Assembly: GCA_036785325.1 (NCBI GenBank)
Contig: JAXIVH010000001.1
Span: forward strand, 5,894,469 to 5,958,468
Direction: 5' to 3'
DNA: 64,000 nucleotides
From: Urophycis tenuis
Lineage: Eukaryota; Chordata; Actinopteri; Gadiformes; Phycidae
The notes under the pieces were generated by a model. It was not told where the DNA came from. It was given only the letters and a program-made list of their open reading frames with translations, and did not search any database. The position numbers were made by a program, and so were the translations under genes. This document shows positions 1 through 14,385 of this stretch, piece after piece. Within the stretch, counting starts at the first letter, position 1, and every line of letters starts with the position of its first letter.

Positions 1-16
1 TTACCCAAACAATGAC

Positions 17-56
17 AACACACACACACGCACACGCACGCACGCACGCTTGCACG

Positions 57-146
<90 letters not shown>
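17..146. repeat. (CA)n microsatellite
   Basis: Almost uninterrupted CA dinucleotide tract with a degenerate CACG start. The minus-strand cysteine/valine reading frame through it is a by-product of the repeat and not a gene. Confidence 0.95.
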
Positions 147-148
<2 letters not shown>

Positions 149-299
149 TATAATAAATAATTGTTATAATGAACTGTGACCATCATATATTTGGACAGGA
201 ATGGTTTCGTGAGTTAATCCTAGATTATTTTTGTCAATATCTCCCATTTCGTTCCACTCATGTCGTGAAATGAGCCTGCAGTTATCCTGCAAGTGTAGT

Positions 300-1335
300 A
301 CCTGCTGTGGACACTAAAATGGACCACAGTACTTCAGGACTACCACAGTACTACCCCAGTACTACAGTACTACTACAGTACCCGCTTTGGACACTAGATG
401 GACAGTACTAACACAGAACGAGTACAGTACTACAGTACCCACTGTGGACCCTAGATGGAGCCATGCTCTCAGGCTGCCCAGGTAGTGAGGTCACAGTAAC
501 ACTGATTACAATCAATCATAATACATGAGTATACAGTACATCACAATGTATAGAACATTATATAGATACACTGACATAGTGAGTATACATCACAATATAT
601 AGGAAACGATACAGAGACACTGACATAATGAGTATACATAACAATGTATAGAAAACGATACAGAGACACTGACATAATGAGTATACATAGCAATATATAG
701 AAAATGATATAGAGACAGTGACATGATGAATCATAATATACAGAAAAATGATACAGAGACACTGACATAGCAGCATAACAGTACATACTGAGACATGATT
801 CTACCACGGTACTACAGTACTACCCCAATACTACAAGAGTACTACCAAAGTATTACCACAGAACAACCACAGTACCACATTACTACAGTACTAAAGCACT
901 CCCATGATAATACCACAGTAATACTAAAGTACTACCACAGTTCTGCAATACTATTATAGTAATACCACAGTACTACAGAACTAAAGTAATACCACAGCAC
1001 TACCAAAGTACTAACACAATACCACCAGTTTTATAGTATTATCACAGTACTACTGCAGTAGTACCACAGTACTACAGTACTACCACAGTAGTACCACAGT
1101 AGTACTACAGTACTAACACATTGACATTTACATTTAGGGCATTTGGCTTTTGACACTTTTGTCCAAAGCGATAAATGCACAGTAGTACCACAGTACTACA
1201 GTATTATCACAGTACTAAAGTATTATCCCAGTTTTACCACAGTAATACAGTGTTACCACAGTACTACAGTATTATCACAGTACTACCAAAGTAGTACCAC
1301 AGTAGTACCACAGTACTGCTGGGACAGCAGTACTC
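300..1335. repeat. Degenerate AGTACTACCACAGT-type tandem array
   Basis: About 1 kb built from short variants of AGTACTACCAC and CAGTACTACAGT. At roughly 540-770 it is interrupted by about four ~60-bp units containing GAGACACTGACATA, and near 1124-1180 by a SINE-tail fragment. No gene seen. Confidence 0.85.
1124..1180 (-). mobile_element. SINE/LINE 3'-tail fragment (fish V-SINE-like)
   Basis: Contains ACATTTACATTTAGGGCATT followed by a diverged TTTTGTCCAAAGCGA. Read on the minus strand this is the common fish tail TCGCTTTGGACAAAAG...AAATGCCC. The same tail occurs near 18140-18225 and 51553-51625, and more weakly near 40450-40500. The family call is from memory of fish repeats. Confidence 0.6.
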
Positions 1336-1587
1336 ATCAGATGACAACAGAGTGAAGCATCTCCCTGTGTTTTTAATTCAATTATGAATCCAAACAAGCA
1401 TGAAATTGGACATTTGCCACCAGAAGCTAAAGGTGATGAACGTGTAGAGCACTCAGATTCACTTAGTCATCCCTCATCTCCTCTGGTGACGACAGACATG
1501 ATGGCCCACCACTGCACAGTTCAAATAAGTTTAAAATCTCTTCAACATGTTCTGTTGAAGATGTACATTCTGTTTAAAATCTGTTTA

Positions 1588-1912
1588 AAGCTTAGGTAGA
1601 TAAGATTCTAGAGTTACAAAGAGAAAGCAGAAGAAGAAGAAGAAGAAGAACAAGATTAAACTAAGCAATGAGAACAACATGCCCTCCTCCATGCCCCCTC
1701 TTTCCCTGTTTCTCTGCCTTCGAGAAGTATTTCACACACCTGTGATTGACAGGCAAGATATATTCCCTTAACCAATCAGGGAGGAGATGCCCTGCTTGGT
1801 CAGAAATGAGCCTAAAATCAAAACGATCTACAGAGGCAGGTGCAGTCAACTAGATCTTACTACGGCACAATATGAAATAACAGCTCTCAAATCTTACTAC
1901 ACCACCTTTAAA
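1588..1912. mobile_element. MITE, Harbinger-like, copy 1 of a local family
   Basis: The right end (AAATCTTACTACACCACCTT) and internal text (CACACACCTGTGATTGACAG, ACCAATCAGGGAGGAGATGC) match a second copy at 27056-27728. The left end near 1588 (GGTAGATAAGATTCTAGAG) is a diverged inverted counterpart. Boundaries are less certain than for copy 2. Confidence 0.5.
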
Positions 1913-1944
1913 ATCTTAAAATCTCTCTTAAAATCTGTTTAAAA

Positions 1945-2336
1945 TCAGGTATGGCGGTTCTGGTGATGACAGACAGGGTAGAGGTCCTGGTGATGACAGA
2001 CAGACAGATGTAGAGGTTCTGGTAATGACAGACAGGTGTGGAGGTTCTTTGACAGACATATTTGGAGGTTCTGGTGCTGATAGAGAGACAGAGTAGTGGT
2101 TCTGGTGATGACAGACAGGTGTGGTGGTTCTAGTGATGACAACCAGATGTGGAGGTTCTGGTGATGACAGACAGACAGGGTAGGGGTTCTGGTGCTGACA
2201 GACAGGCTAGAGGTTCTGGTGATGACAGACAGACAGGGTAGAGGTTCTGGTGATGACAGACAGGGTAGAGGTTCTGGTGATGACATACAGGGTTGAGGTT
2301 CTGATGAAGACAGACAGGGTAGAGGTTCTGGTGCTG
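1945..2336. repeat. Minisatellite, GAGGTTCTGGTGATGACAGA units
   Basis: Repeats of about 27-48 bp built on GAGGTTCTGGTGATGACAGA plus CAGGGTA. The 149-residue minus-strand frame through it is repeat-derived. From 2340 to 3000 I see no gene or clear element. Confidence 0.85.
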
Positions 2337-3363
2337 ACCCGTGGGGAGGAGTGTTTACAGGAAGCTGTGTGCGTGGTCTGGAGTCATTATGCATCCTAGC
2401 AGGAAGTGATGTGTGTCTTCAGGGAGATGAAACGCACCTTGCCAGGGTCTCTGCCGGGGGGTAATTCACCCCAACCACCCGAGAGACCCCCATCTGCTGT
2501 TCATCAGACTAATCATCGTTAAGTGAACAGGAAGCACATGGCTCGACTTCCCCCTCAGACTTCTCCATAGTGTTCTGTTTTCAAATGATTCCTCCTAACG
2601 ACAGGACCGTATCGATGACAACAGCTCTGTCCACTGAACCAAACCAAACTGCTGGCAAACTAGTTGCTACTGGTTTTGTGGCTGTTAGCTGGCTAATATA
2701 TATATATCAGCATCAGCATCATGTTTAAATTAAAACGCTTGTTCGCCATCCACAGGCACCAAGATAGAGAAGGTGAGTTTGGTCTTAGTTTAGAGATGGC
2801 TGAGTTTAGTAGATACTTCAGGTCCATAAAAAAAAGAACAGCTTCTCCCCACGAGAAGCCCACCCTGTCCACCCCTGACTGTGGGCCATGGCTCCCCGCC
2901 CAAAACCGGACACACTGGACTTCATGGTACTACTAACTGACCTGCTTGATGTTGGCCAACCCGAGCTCAATGTCAATGAACCCTAACCCTACCAGGCTAA
3001 GGTTACAGGTTCTATAACATGCTTTGATCCATTGAAAGGTTACAGATTCTATCTAATGGTTTGATACATAGAAAGGTTACAGATTCTATCTAATGGTTCA
3101 ACACAGTCTCACGGCAATTCGTGAAATAGTCAAGAAATGTAATCTATTGATTCGTGTACATGGACACGAATTTCCTTTTTTTTTCGTGACGCTCAGCACG
3201 ACTTTCAAACTACTGTATTTCAATGGAAGTATCTTTCATGCCTGCACCACGTTTTTACAGTAAATACTACAGTACCCATGAGTCTCATGGTGAAGACGCC
3301 AGCTGAAGCTGCCACAGCCGCCAGTTCTCTTTTAATGATATCCTAACCCTAGGTTATCATTGT

Positions 3364-3508
3364 TAAGTCAAGTCAAATCAAGTCAAGTAAACTTTATTGT
3401 CAGTTTTCATGAATGTACAGGACATACACAAAAACCGAAATGCCCTTTCCCTTGATCCCTGGTGATAGACACGCATGCAAAATATAAATATAAAAATATA
3501 TAAAAATA
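3364..3508 (-). mobile_element. Truncated LINE 3' end
   Basis: AACTTTATTGTCAGTTTTCA, GAATGTACAGGACATACACA and AAAACCGAAATGCC recur almost identically at 21797-21860, next to a LINE reverse-transcriptase C-terminus on the minus strand. It is therefore a 5'-truncated copy of the same element, nested in the palindromic MITE. Confidence 0.65.
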
Positions 3509-3512
3509 AGAA

Positions 3513-3597
3513 TAGGGGTTAGGGTTAGGGTTTAGGGTTAAGGGGTTAGGGGTTAGGGATAGGGTTTGGGCTAGGGTTAGGGTTAGGGTTAGGGTCA
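3513..3597. repeat. Interstitial telomere-like (TTAGGG)n tract
   Basis: Mixed perfect and imperfect TTAGGG units (GGGGTTAGGGTTAGGG, TTAGGGTTAGGGTTAGGG). It lies inside the palindromic element and is therefore not a chromosome end. Between 3700 and 4080 a loose GGTTAG-rich sequence continues with no gene. Confidence 0.8.
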
Positions 3598-4242
3598 TAA
3601 TGAACGTCGTGCTGAGTGTCACGAAAAAAAGGGAAATGCAATAGATTAGGACTATTTTGTGACTATTTCACAAACTGCCTTGAGACTGGGTTGTACGGTT
3701 TGATATCAGCCTACATTGACATTCATTGCTGTTTGATACTCTAGTCATTCAATTCTACTCTGTGTAATGTTGTAGTTACTAGTTTAGAGATGGTTAGTTA
3801 AGGTACTAGGTTAATGATGGTTAGTTAAGGTTTTAAAGTAAGGTTATAAAGGCTAAGTTTAGGTCATAGATGGGTAATTGTAGATTGTAGACGATTATGT
3901 TTAGGTTGTAGTAACTACAAGTTTAGGTTGTATATGGTTAACTTAAAGTTATAGTTGTTTAAGTTTAAGTCATACATGGTTAGATTTAGGTTACAGATGG
4001 TTAAGTGTAGGTTGTAGATGGCTAGGGTTAGGTAGGCTAGAGATGGGTAGGTTCAGGGTCAGTCAACCCAGCTGCCCAGAGGAAGAGTCTGTCGTTAGTG
4101 GGAAATGATCTTCTCGCTGCAAATGAGCAGAGCATATTTTATAATTGAATGAGAATCCTCCAGCTGAGTCCAATAGTACGTGGCTCTGACGCCTCATTCT
4201 TTCTGACTTGAGAAGCTGAAGGGCAGCGTCGGCTGGTCTCCA

Positions 4243-4389
4243 TGACGTCAGGAGACACCAGGACCATCAGCAGCCTGCGTGTCATCCCGTGGCTCCGTGG
4301 TTAAAAGCTGCGGGATGGGATGCTGTCAGAGTGTTAGTTGGAAGGACAACGTTCCAGCATCAAGGACCTGAACCATCTCCACTGCCGAT
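4243..4389 (+). promoter_or_regulatory. vip: vip promoter (CRE, TATA-like box) and noncoding exon 1
   Basis: A perfect palindromic cAMP response element TGACGTCA lies at 4243-4250. A TATA-like TTAAAAG follows at 4301-4307, about 50 bp downstream. A candidate untranslated exon 1 then begins near 4330 and ends at 4389 before a strong donor (GAT|GTAAGTGG). The mammalian VIP promoter also depends on a CRE a few tens of bases upstream of its TATA box, so the layout fits. The transcription start is inferred. An upstream AT-rich block (TATTTTATAATTGAATGAG, from about 4135) is another candidate control element. Confidence 0.65.
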
Positions 4390-4423
4390 GTAAGTGGAGC
4401 TACACATACTGACATATGGGCTT

Positions 4424-4656
4424 CTTGTGCTGATGGGTAGGGTTAGTTAGTCAAATATAGGCATCTTGTACTGATGGGTAGGGTTAGTTAGTCAAATATA
4501 GGCGTCTTGTACTGATGGGTAGGGTTAGTTATTTAGTTAGTTAACTCTAGGCTTCTTGTACTGATGGGTAGGGTTAGTTAGTTAACTATAGGCTTCTTGT
4601 ATTGATGGATAGGGTTAGTTTGTTAGTTAACTAGCTTCTTGTATTGATGGGTTAGG

Positions 4657-4688
<32 letters not shown>

Positions 4689-4775
4689 AATATAGGCTTC
4701 TTGTACTGATGGGTAGGGTTAGTTAGTTAAATATAGGCGTCTTTTATTGATGGGTTAGGCTTAGTTAGTTAAAGA
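4424..4775. repeat. vip intron 1 minisatellite
   Basis: Seven or eight units of about 45-65 bp containing CTTCTTGTACTGATGGGTAG and GGTTAGTTAGTTAA. Noncoding. Confidence 0.85.
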
Positions 4776-4903
4776 TAGGCTGTATGTTCATGTATCTGTA
4801 CATTTAGGAGTGTGTTATAGATGAATATATAGTAGTAGTAGTGTAGTATGTAATGTATGTGTGTATTGTATATTACTTATGTATGTATGTGTATTATGTA
4901 TGA

Positions 4904-5139
4904 ATGTGTTTTATGTTATTATATATTTTATATCTACATGCTGTGTTGTAGATGTATATATGTGATTATATATTTTATAGCTACATGCTGTGTTGTAGAT
5001 GTATATATCTTATTATATATTTTATATCTACATGCTGTGTTGTAGATGTATATATGTTATTCTATATTTCATATGTATATGCTGTGTTGTAGATGGATAT
5101 ATGTAATTATATATTATATATCTATATGCTGTGTTGTAG
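4904..5139 (+). repeat. 47-bp array copying the vip exon 2 splice acceptor
   Basis: The sequence TGCTGTGTTGTAG|ATGTA ends at 4951, 4998, 5045, 5092 and 5139. The spacing is exactly 47 bp each time, and the last copy is the real acceptor of vip exon 2. Each upstream unit therefore carries an acceptor followed by an ATG-like start. Confidence 0.85.
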
Positions 5140-8164
<3,025 letters not shown>

Positions 8165-8173
<9 letters not shown>

Positions 8174-8480
8174 TGAACATCCACAGAATCCAGAACCTTC
8201 TGTACTCCTTTTGTATTTTCTGCCTTCCTCGTCTTCGTATCCTCACCCATCACAACCTCAGCAGTCAGTAGCTCACCTGGTGGAGAAGGCTGTGCTCCAC
8301 CTGGCTCACCACCTGGTGGAGGTGGCTGTGCTCCACCTGGCTCACCACCTGATGGAGGTGGCTGTGCTTCACTCTTTGTTCTGCATGTACATGATTTGTC
8401 CAAATGTTCCTTTGTTGATGTTGTACTCCTGAATGTCGAAGACCACGAGATGTTTAATAAATGATGTTGAACTTTGAAAT
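8165..8480 (+). other. vip: vip last exon: stop codon, 3' UTR and poly-A signal
   Basis: The final exon adds only Thr-Leu-stop (8165-8173). The 3' UTR carries a 36-bp repeat (CACCTGGTGGAGGTGGCTGT, GCTCCACCTGGCTCAC; about 8273-8372, nearly three units) and an AATAAA at 8456-8461. The transcript probably ends about 10-25 bp later. Confidence 0.8.
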
Positions 8481-8908
8481 AAGCAGTGGTTTACGTTGTG
8501 TCTTCTTCTCCATCCTTATCTGCATCCACCGTCAGCCAGCAGTCCATGACAGCCAAGCATAACATCATTAGAGATGCTCTCAGATCTATGACCCTCTCCA
8601 ACCCCCAGCCTGTGTGTTCAGGTTTCTAACCCTGACCCTGTGTGTTCAGGTGTCTAACGTCATCACCCTAGACCCCACCAGATATCAGGGTTGGACTCAC
8701 CGTGTTGACAGATAAATGATAAAGGCACTTTGGGGCGAACGGGGTGCTGACCAGCCTGAGTGGTCCTGGGGTTCAGTGGGGTGCTGTTTGTTCACTGCTC
8801 ACTGCCTTTTGACTTTCACTTTGTTATGAAGCAGACCTCCAGGAGAGGCTGGTCCCAGAACCATGCTGGGTCTACAGTGGGGCGTTAACTTTCACACAGT
8901 CTCTAGAG

Positions 8909-9336
8909 CAGGGGTCTCCAACGCGTGGCTCGCGAGCTACCAGTAGCCCGCCACCCCATTCCAGGTAGCTCGCCAAAGGGTTAACTACATCCAATCAAAT
9001 TCATAGATGTCCCGCCCCCCTTCTTACACAAAATGATTATTTGCCAGTTAGTTGTCAATCAAACAGTGGTGCTGCTTAAAAATGTACTATTTTCATGAAG
9101 AGGGGGGAAACGGTTGTTTTGTTTCACGAATGTAACGTTGATGTTTCTAATGCAAAATGTGAGTTGTGGACACCAACATTTTGTAAATGTTCAGGCAAAC
9201 AATCAAATCAAGCTTATTCAATTTGTTTAGGTTGAAATCAACTGTGACAATAAATGTTATATAAAACATGAGTAGCTCTCGGCCATTTTGATTTAGTAAA
9301 AGTAGCTCTCAGAGGAAAAAAGGTTGAAGACCCCTG
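8909..9336. mobile_element. Non-autonomous hAT element with 8-bp target duplications
   Basis: Begins CAGGGGTCTCCAACGCG and ends GTTGAAGACCCCTG, giving the inverted termini CAGGGGTC(T)(T)CAAC typical of hAT elements. It is flanked on both sides by the identical 8-bp CTCTAGAG (8901-8908 and 9337-9344). It contains no transposase frame, and its 428 bp size is that of a deletion derivative. The right flank (CACACAGTCTCTAGAGTATA) is itself repeated once at about 9360-9390. Confidence 0.9.
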
Positions 9337-11035
9337 CTCTAGAGTATACAATAACACACCTTCACACAGTCTCTAGAGTATACAATAACAAGGAAGGAAG
9401 ATTATACTTTTTGGACAATATAGAAATCATCTAGTCTAATCCCTGGTCCATCAATGGTGAGACGGACTCCCTACAGTCTGCTCAATCCCCATCATAAAAC
9501 CCCTCATCTTCTGACATCATAGCTGATTTGTGCACTTTTCTCTGTACTGTCTAACCCCTACCTGCACCTTTTTAACCTCTCTACTGTCTAACCCGCTGGT
9601 AGTTTTTTTCACCACTATATAAGTGGAATCTGGGATCCAGAGTACCCGTGCTCTCTCAGGTCCTGTGACCATATGACATCACGTCAGACCCCATCAGCAA
9701 GGTGATGTCATCCTGTGTGTGTGTGTGTGTGTACGCTCCACTGAGCTGTGTGTGTGTGTGTGTGTGTGTGTCAGCTGTGTGCCCCCGGTGGTTGAAGACT
9801 CGGAACAGAATGACACTTTGACATTTTTATAAAGTCATTTCAAATTTACTCATAATGGGCAGGGTGTGTGTGTTCGTTCCAACAACATGAAAGCCATCTG
9901 TGCGTATATAAGTGCAGTATTTTTTCAGTTTGGAAAACCTCCCATAGTGATGAAGTGGTCTGGCTAACAGGACTCACTAGTGCAGAAGCTTCTGGGCCAG
10001 GTCATTACTAAGACCTCCAGGAACTGGAATGATTTAAGTAACTCTGCATTTCATATTAATCTCAGTTTACGTTAGTTTGCATTTCAGGCCTTAATCAGAC
10101 CCCTATACATGTCTCCATACATGTCTCTGGTCAGAACACATAGTGCAGACAGATGGTTTTATCTTGGGGCTATATGTTTTATGTTATATTGAATGAGTTA
10201 TATATGTTATATGTTATATGCTATATGTTAGTGAATACATATTGAATGAGCCTCAACAGGCTGTAGTCTCAGGTGATCAGTCTGAGATGTGGACCCTTCT
10301 CAATGTAGGTCTGGGTGGTTTGTCCAAATCCTTCATGGACACACCATGCAACCATGTTGCTAACAGCCTTCTGCTCAACCTACGCAACGTGTGAGTACAG
10401 CAAACGTACACCGGGGGGGGATAATCAACCAGTAGCCATTGTGCACGACATCGAGATCATCCTCAGACAGAAGGTCCTGATCAGGCAGGAGGTCCTCCTC
10501 AGGCAGTAGCTGCTCAACACACCTCCTATGTAGAATTCATACTTTGAGTGTGTTTTCATTTGAACTACGAGATCGAACCCTCTATTTATGAAAACAGACA
10601 TCCAAGTTTGACCAAAGCCATTACGATGTCAGACAGTAAAGCACCAATATATGTAAATATATATAGCCTCCTGTTGGGGAAGGAAACTCAGATGGTACAG
10701 CAAACACATGAAGAACTGTTATCAACGTTCCAATGACTTTACATTATCTATTACATTATCTATTATTAGATTATAATGAAGGTTAGCCCTATTTTATTAT
10801 TCATTTATCTTATGTGATCTACCAAATGCTGACATTAACTGAAGGCTCACACTCTATCTGAAGTGGAGTTACAGGAAGTGGTGTTGGGGGAATGGGGTTA
10901 TAAAATGCTGAGTTAGGTGAGGTGGTGTTGGGAGGTGGGGTTGGGGGTGGTGTTGCGAGGTGGTTTAAGGTGAGGTGGTGTAGGGAGGTGGTATTGGAGG
11001 TGTAGGGAGGTGGTTTAGGGTGAGGTGGGGTAGGG

Positions 11036-11521
11036 ATTCAACACTCCATCTAATTTCAAGTATTCAATTATTCCAGTTGTCAATACATTTCGATGGAGTG
11101 TTGAATTCACTAACCTTTTCCTTACACTTGTGAGTTTTGAAGAGGACTTTTACGAACTTATCCGGAAAGACGGAAGAGACGTCGAAGCAGCGGTAGCCTT
11201 AGCAACAGCTAGTTGAAGCTATCAGAAAAGTGCTCTTTTAAATAAACTCCTGGTGTACTTACAAACTTTAAAATGCCTCGTTTTGTGAGTACAGACCATA
11301 TATGTACTACTACAGAAGTTGGGTAACAATCCATGCATTATTAGTAGAGTCATTGACGAGATGTACCCACTGTACCGGCACTCCAGTACGAAGTCTTTCG
11401 GCTGATAACCCTAAACTTGATAAATATTGACCGTCGCTAAAAATGCATCCGAGGGGGTATTTAGCATGACTCTTGGTGTAAATTACCTCAGGGTGAATTT
11501 CACTCCGAACCATCACTTTAA
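11036..11521. mobile_element. Probable DNA-transposon remnant
   Basis: The right end reads CACTCCGAACCATCACTTTA and reverse-complements to TAAAGTGATGGTTCGGAGTG, a terminus I have seen repeatedly in fish genomes. The left part holds an inverted pair (CAACACTCCATC ... GATGGAGTGTTG, about 11039-11104). The minus-strand frame at 11310-11516 belongs to the repeat. Class and exact ends are uncertain. Confidence 0.45.
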
Positions 11522-11605
11522 GGTGAGGTGGGGTAGGGAGGTGGGGGTTAGGGGCCCCGGGAGCATAGATTAGCAGGCCACTGGTCGCTGTGTCACCAGC
11601 AGATA

Positions 11606-11707
<102 letters not shown>

Positions 11708-13857
11708 GAGACGAGACGGGGGTAAGTTGTTTGTGGTGTTTTTACCTTCTCTACTCTGCTTTGATGCCTTTAACTTTGTAGTATTATTGTGCATAGGAAG
11801 CACAATCTAGATATCTCTGTTCGTCATATTATTCTTCTTCACACCAAACTTCTGCAATTAATGGAGGCTAAACTGAATCTCGAGATTTCTTTCAAACAGT
11901 ATTTCAAAGGTCTACTTCCGTATAGCTGTACTACTTTAATTGTAATTTTTGTAAATGTTTGAGATATTTGCGATTAAAAATGTAAAAAACTCCCATAGAG
12001 ATAACATTGAGTCTAGCTTTCTATAACTCTGCTATTTGCTTTCCTACTGTCAACTGGGCGGCAGTAGGCAGTGTGTGTTCCACAACCTTCCTGGCTCATG
12101 GAGAATTTAAATCCCTACTAACACATCTGCCTCCATGTCAGTTGTTGTCTATTGGTGATTGTTTTGTATGCACATTGCACTTTAATACAGAAAGTAAGGG
12201 TTAGGGAAGATTATTTTATATTTGTCTCTTATAGTCTATTTCTATGATGTTTAATGTTTTGTTTTGTGTGGATATATGTCTTGTCTTGTAACACTTTGTC
12301 ATGTTTTTCTATCCCTGGATATGTCTTTATTCCAAATAAATCAAATCAAATCAAACAACCAGAAGTTTGGTGGTTTGATCCCCGCCTCAAATAAATTTAT
12401 CATCAATTATACATTTTCTAGTTATATTATATTATCAATCCATATTTCATTATAGCATTGATTCCATAAGTTACTTATCAATTAAAGGTGTCAATGTATG
12501 TTTAATTAGTGTAAAATCCCATTAAAATAAGAACTTGACTAAATCCTACACACTACACCATTAATACAACATATGAATACTTAGATAAACTATGTATTTA
12601 TGAATACTACATATTTATATAATCTATATATCAATGAATAATACATCAACTAAATGTACATGAATAATAACATGAATTCTAAACATGAATACCAACAGAA
12701 AGAGTGAACAGGCAGAAACACAAACCTAAACAATATTGATCTAAAGCAACAAGTCAAATGTCAAAGGTAAAAAAACAGCAGGACAACCACAGATAAGATA
12801 TATATAGAGAGAGAGAGATACAGACAGAGAGCAGGAGAAACAGATACAGAGAGGCTATTAAAGTGAAATAGAGGAAATAGATCACATGCACCAAAGAGCT
12901 GAGGAGTCACTTTTGAGCAAGCAGAAAAAGTGCAGAGATGGCTGAAAACAGAGGACAGGAGAGGGAAGAGAAAGAAGAGAGGGAGAGATATAAGTTCCCC
13001 AGAAGTACGAGGTGTTAGGTGGGATAGAGAATAGAACCAGTCAAGGTAACACACTAACACAGTCCACCTGTTATGCTTATTAATATTATTAACATGCTTT
13101 ATCAACCTGGGGTACACAGACTGTAGTCCACAGTATTTAGTACACTGTATTACACTTTGTAGAGTACACTTGGAACAGTCTGAACTCACTGGAATTGGTG
13201 ATCCTTGGTTCTGTGTTGTGGGAGTGAGGCAACCCATCTCCCAACCCACTGGGTGTGACCATGGCTTCAGGAAGCTGCTCTCAGCAGCCTCCTGCTGGGA
13301 TGAGACTCCAGTCTCTGGAGCTACTCTGGGCTAACATGGCTCCTCCACAGGCTAACAGCTAGTTTTCACTTCTGCTTTCTTCTGACCAACGTCTGGCTCA
13401 GTGTACTGATAGTTTTTGTTATAGTTAACTGACAATTTGTTTCCAAGGTGTAATGTTTTTTCTGTATTATCTGCATATGCTGAATATGTTGTTTTGATAA
13501 GATATCAAAAAGAGACACCATGTATGATATAATTCAATATAAATAAAGTAGGTAAAAATTATGTTTATTATTCCTATTGTTATTAAGAGACTTTTGGAAA
13601 CAAAGTAAATAACGGCGTTATTACAATCACTGGTTACAGTTTACTGGTAGTTTACTAATAGTTTGGTTATAGTTTACTGATACTAGTTTTCTGGTAGACT
13701 ACTGATAGTTTGGTATGATAACTCATGAAACCCACAACCTCCACTACAGAGCTAGAGTTAGAGCATAGAGTGTCAGTTAGTAGAGTATCAGTAGAGTCCA
13801 GACTCACTCTCTCTCAAAGACACTCCCTAGCTAGGCTAGGTCTTATTGTGCTTAGAA

Positions 13858-13980
13858 GGAGCAGTAAAAGTAGCAGTAGCAGTTGCAGTAGCAGTAGCAG
13901 TAGAAGTAGCAGTAGCAGTAGCAGTAGAAGTAGCAGTAGAAGTAGCAGTAGCAGCAGAAGTAGCAGTCAAAGTAGCAGTA
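13858..13980. repeat. (AGTAGC)n hexanucleotide array
   Basis: AGTAGCAGTAGCAGT with AGTAGAAGT variants. The Ser-, Val- or Tyr/Cys-rich frames are artefacts. It lies about 0.4 kb upstream of slc29a1 coding exon 1. Confidence 0.9.
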
Positions 13981-14385
13981 GCTATATTGTTCCTGTTGCT
14001 CAGAGGATGCAGTGTTCAAGGTGCTGTGGCACCCTGCACACATGAGGAGAAAAAAAAATACTGTCAGCAATTTGTTTCCAAGGTATAATGTTTTTTTCTG
14101 TATTATCTGCATATGCTGAATGTTTTGACAGTGTTGTTTTACGCTGGCTCACATGTACTAACCCAAACTCACTTTTTAGCCAAGGTGCATTCTGGGAAAC
14201 TACCCTACCAGCTCTCTCTCCCTCCCTCTCTCCTCCTCTCCCTATATCTCTCTCCCTATCTCTCTCTCCCTCTCGCTCTCCTCTTCTCCCTGTATCTATC
14301 TCCCTCTCCCTCTCCTCTCCCTATCCCTCTCTCTCTCTCATGTTGTTGGTTATTTTTTTGAAGGTGACAACGCTGAAAACTCAAA

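Larger units (their letters stand above)
3101..3693. mobile_element. Palindromic MITE with nested LINE tail and telomere-like repeats
   Basis: The left arm (ACACAGTCTCACGGCAATTC, then GTGAAATAGTC and TTTCGTGACGCTCAGCACGA) is an imperfect inverted repeat of the right arm at about 3595-3693 (TCGTGCTGAGTGTCACGAAA, then GCCTTGAGACTGGGTTGT). The arms exceed 80 bp. A candidate GGTT flank occurs on both sides. Between the arms lie a LINE 3' end and TTAGGG-like repeats, described separately. Confidence 0.7.

Noticed and set aside
3513..3597. Chromosome end
   Set aside because: TTAGGG units are short, imperfect and flanked by transposon sequence on both sides.
12761..13249. Minus-strand 162-codon frame
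   Set aside because: Low-complexity Leu/Ser-rich tail, no recognisable domain, no splice support; likely chance.
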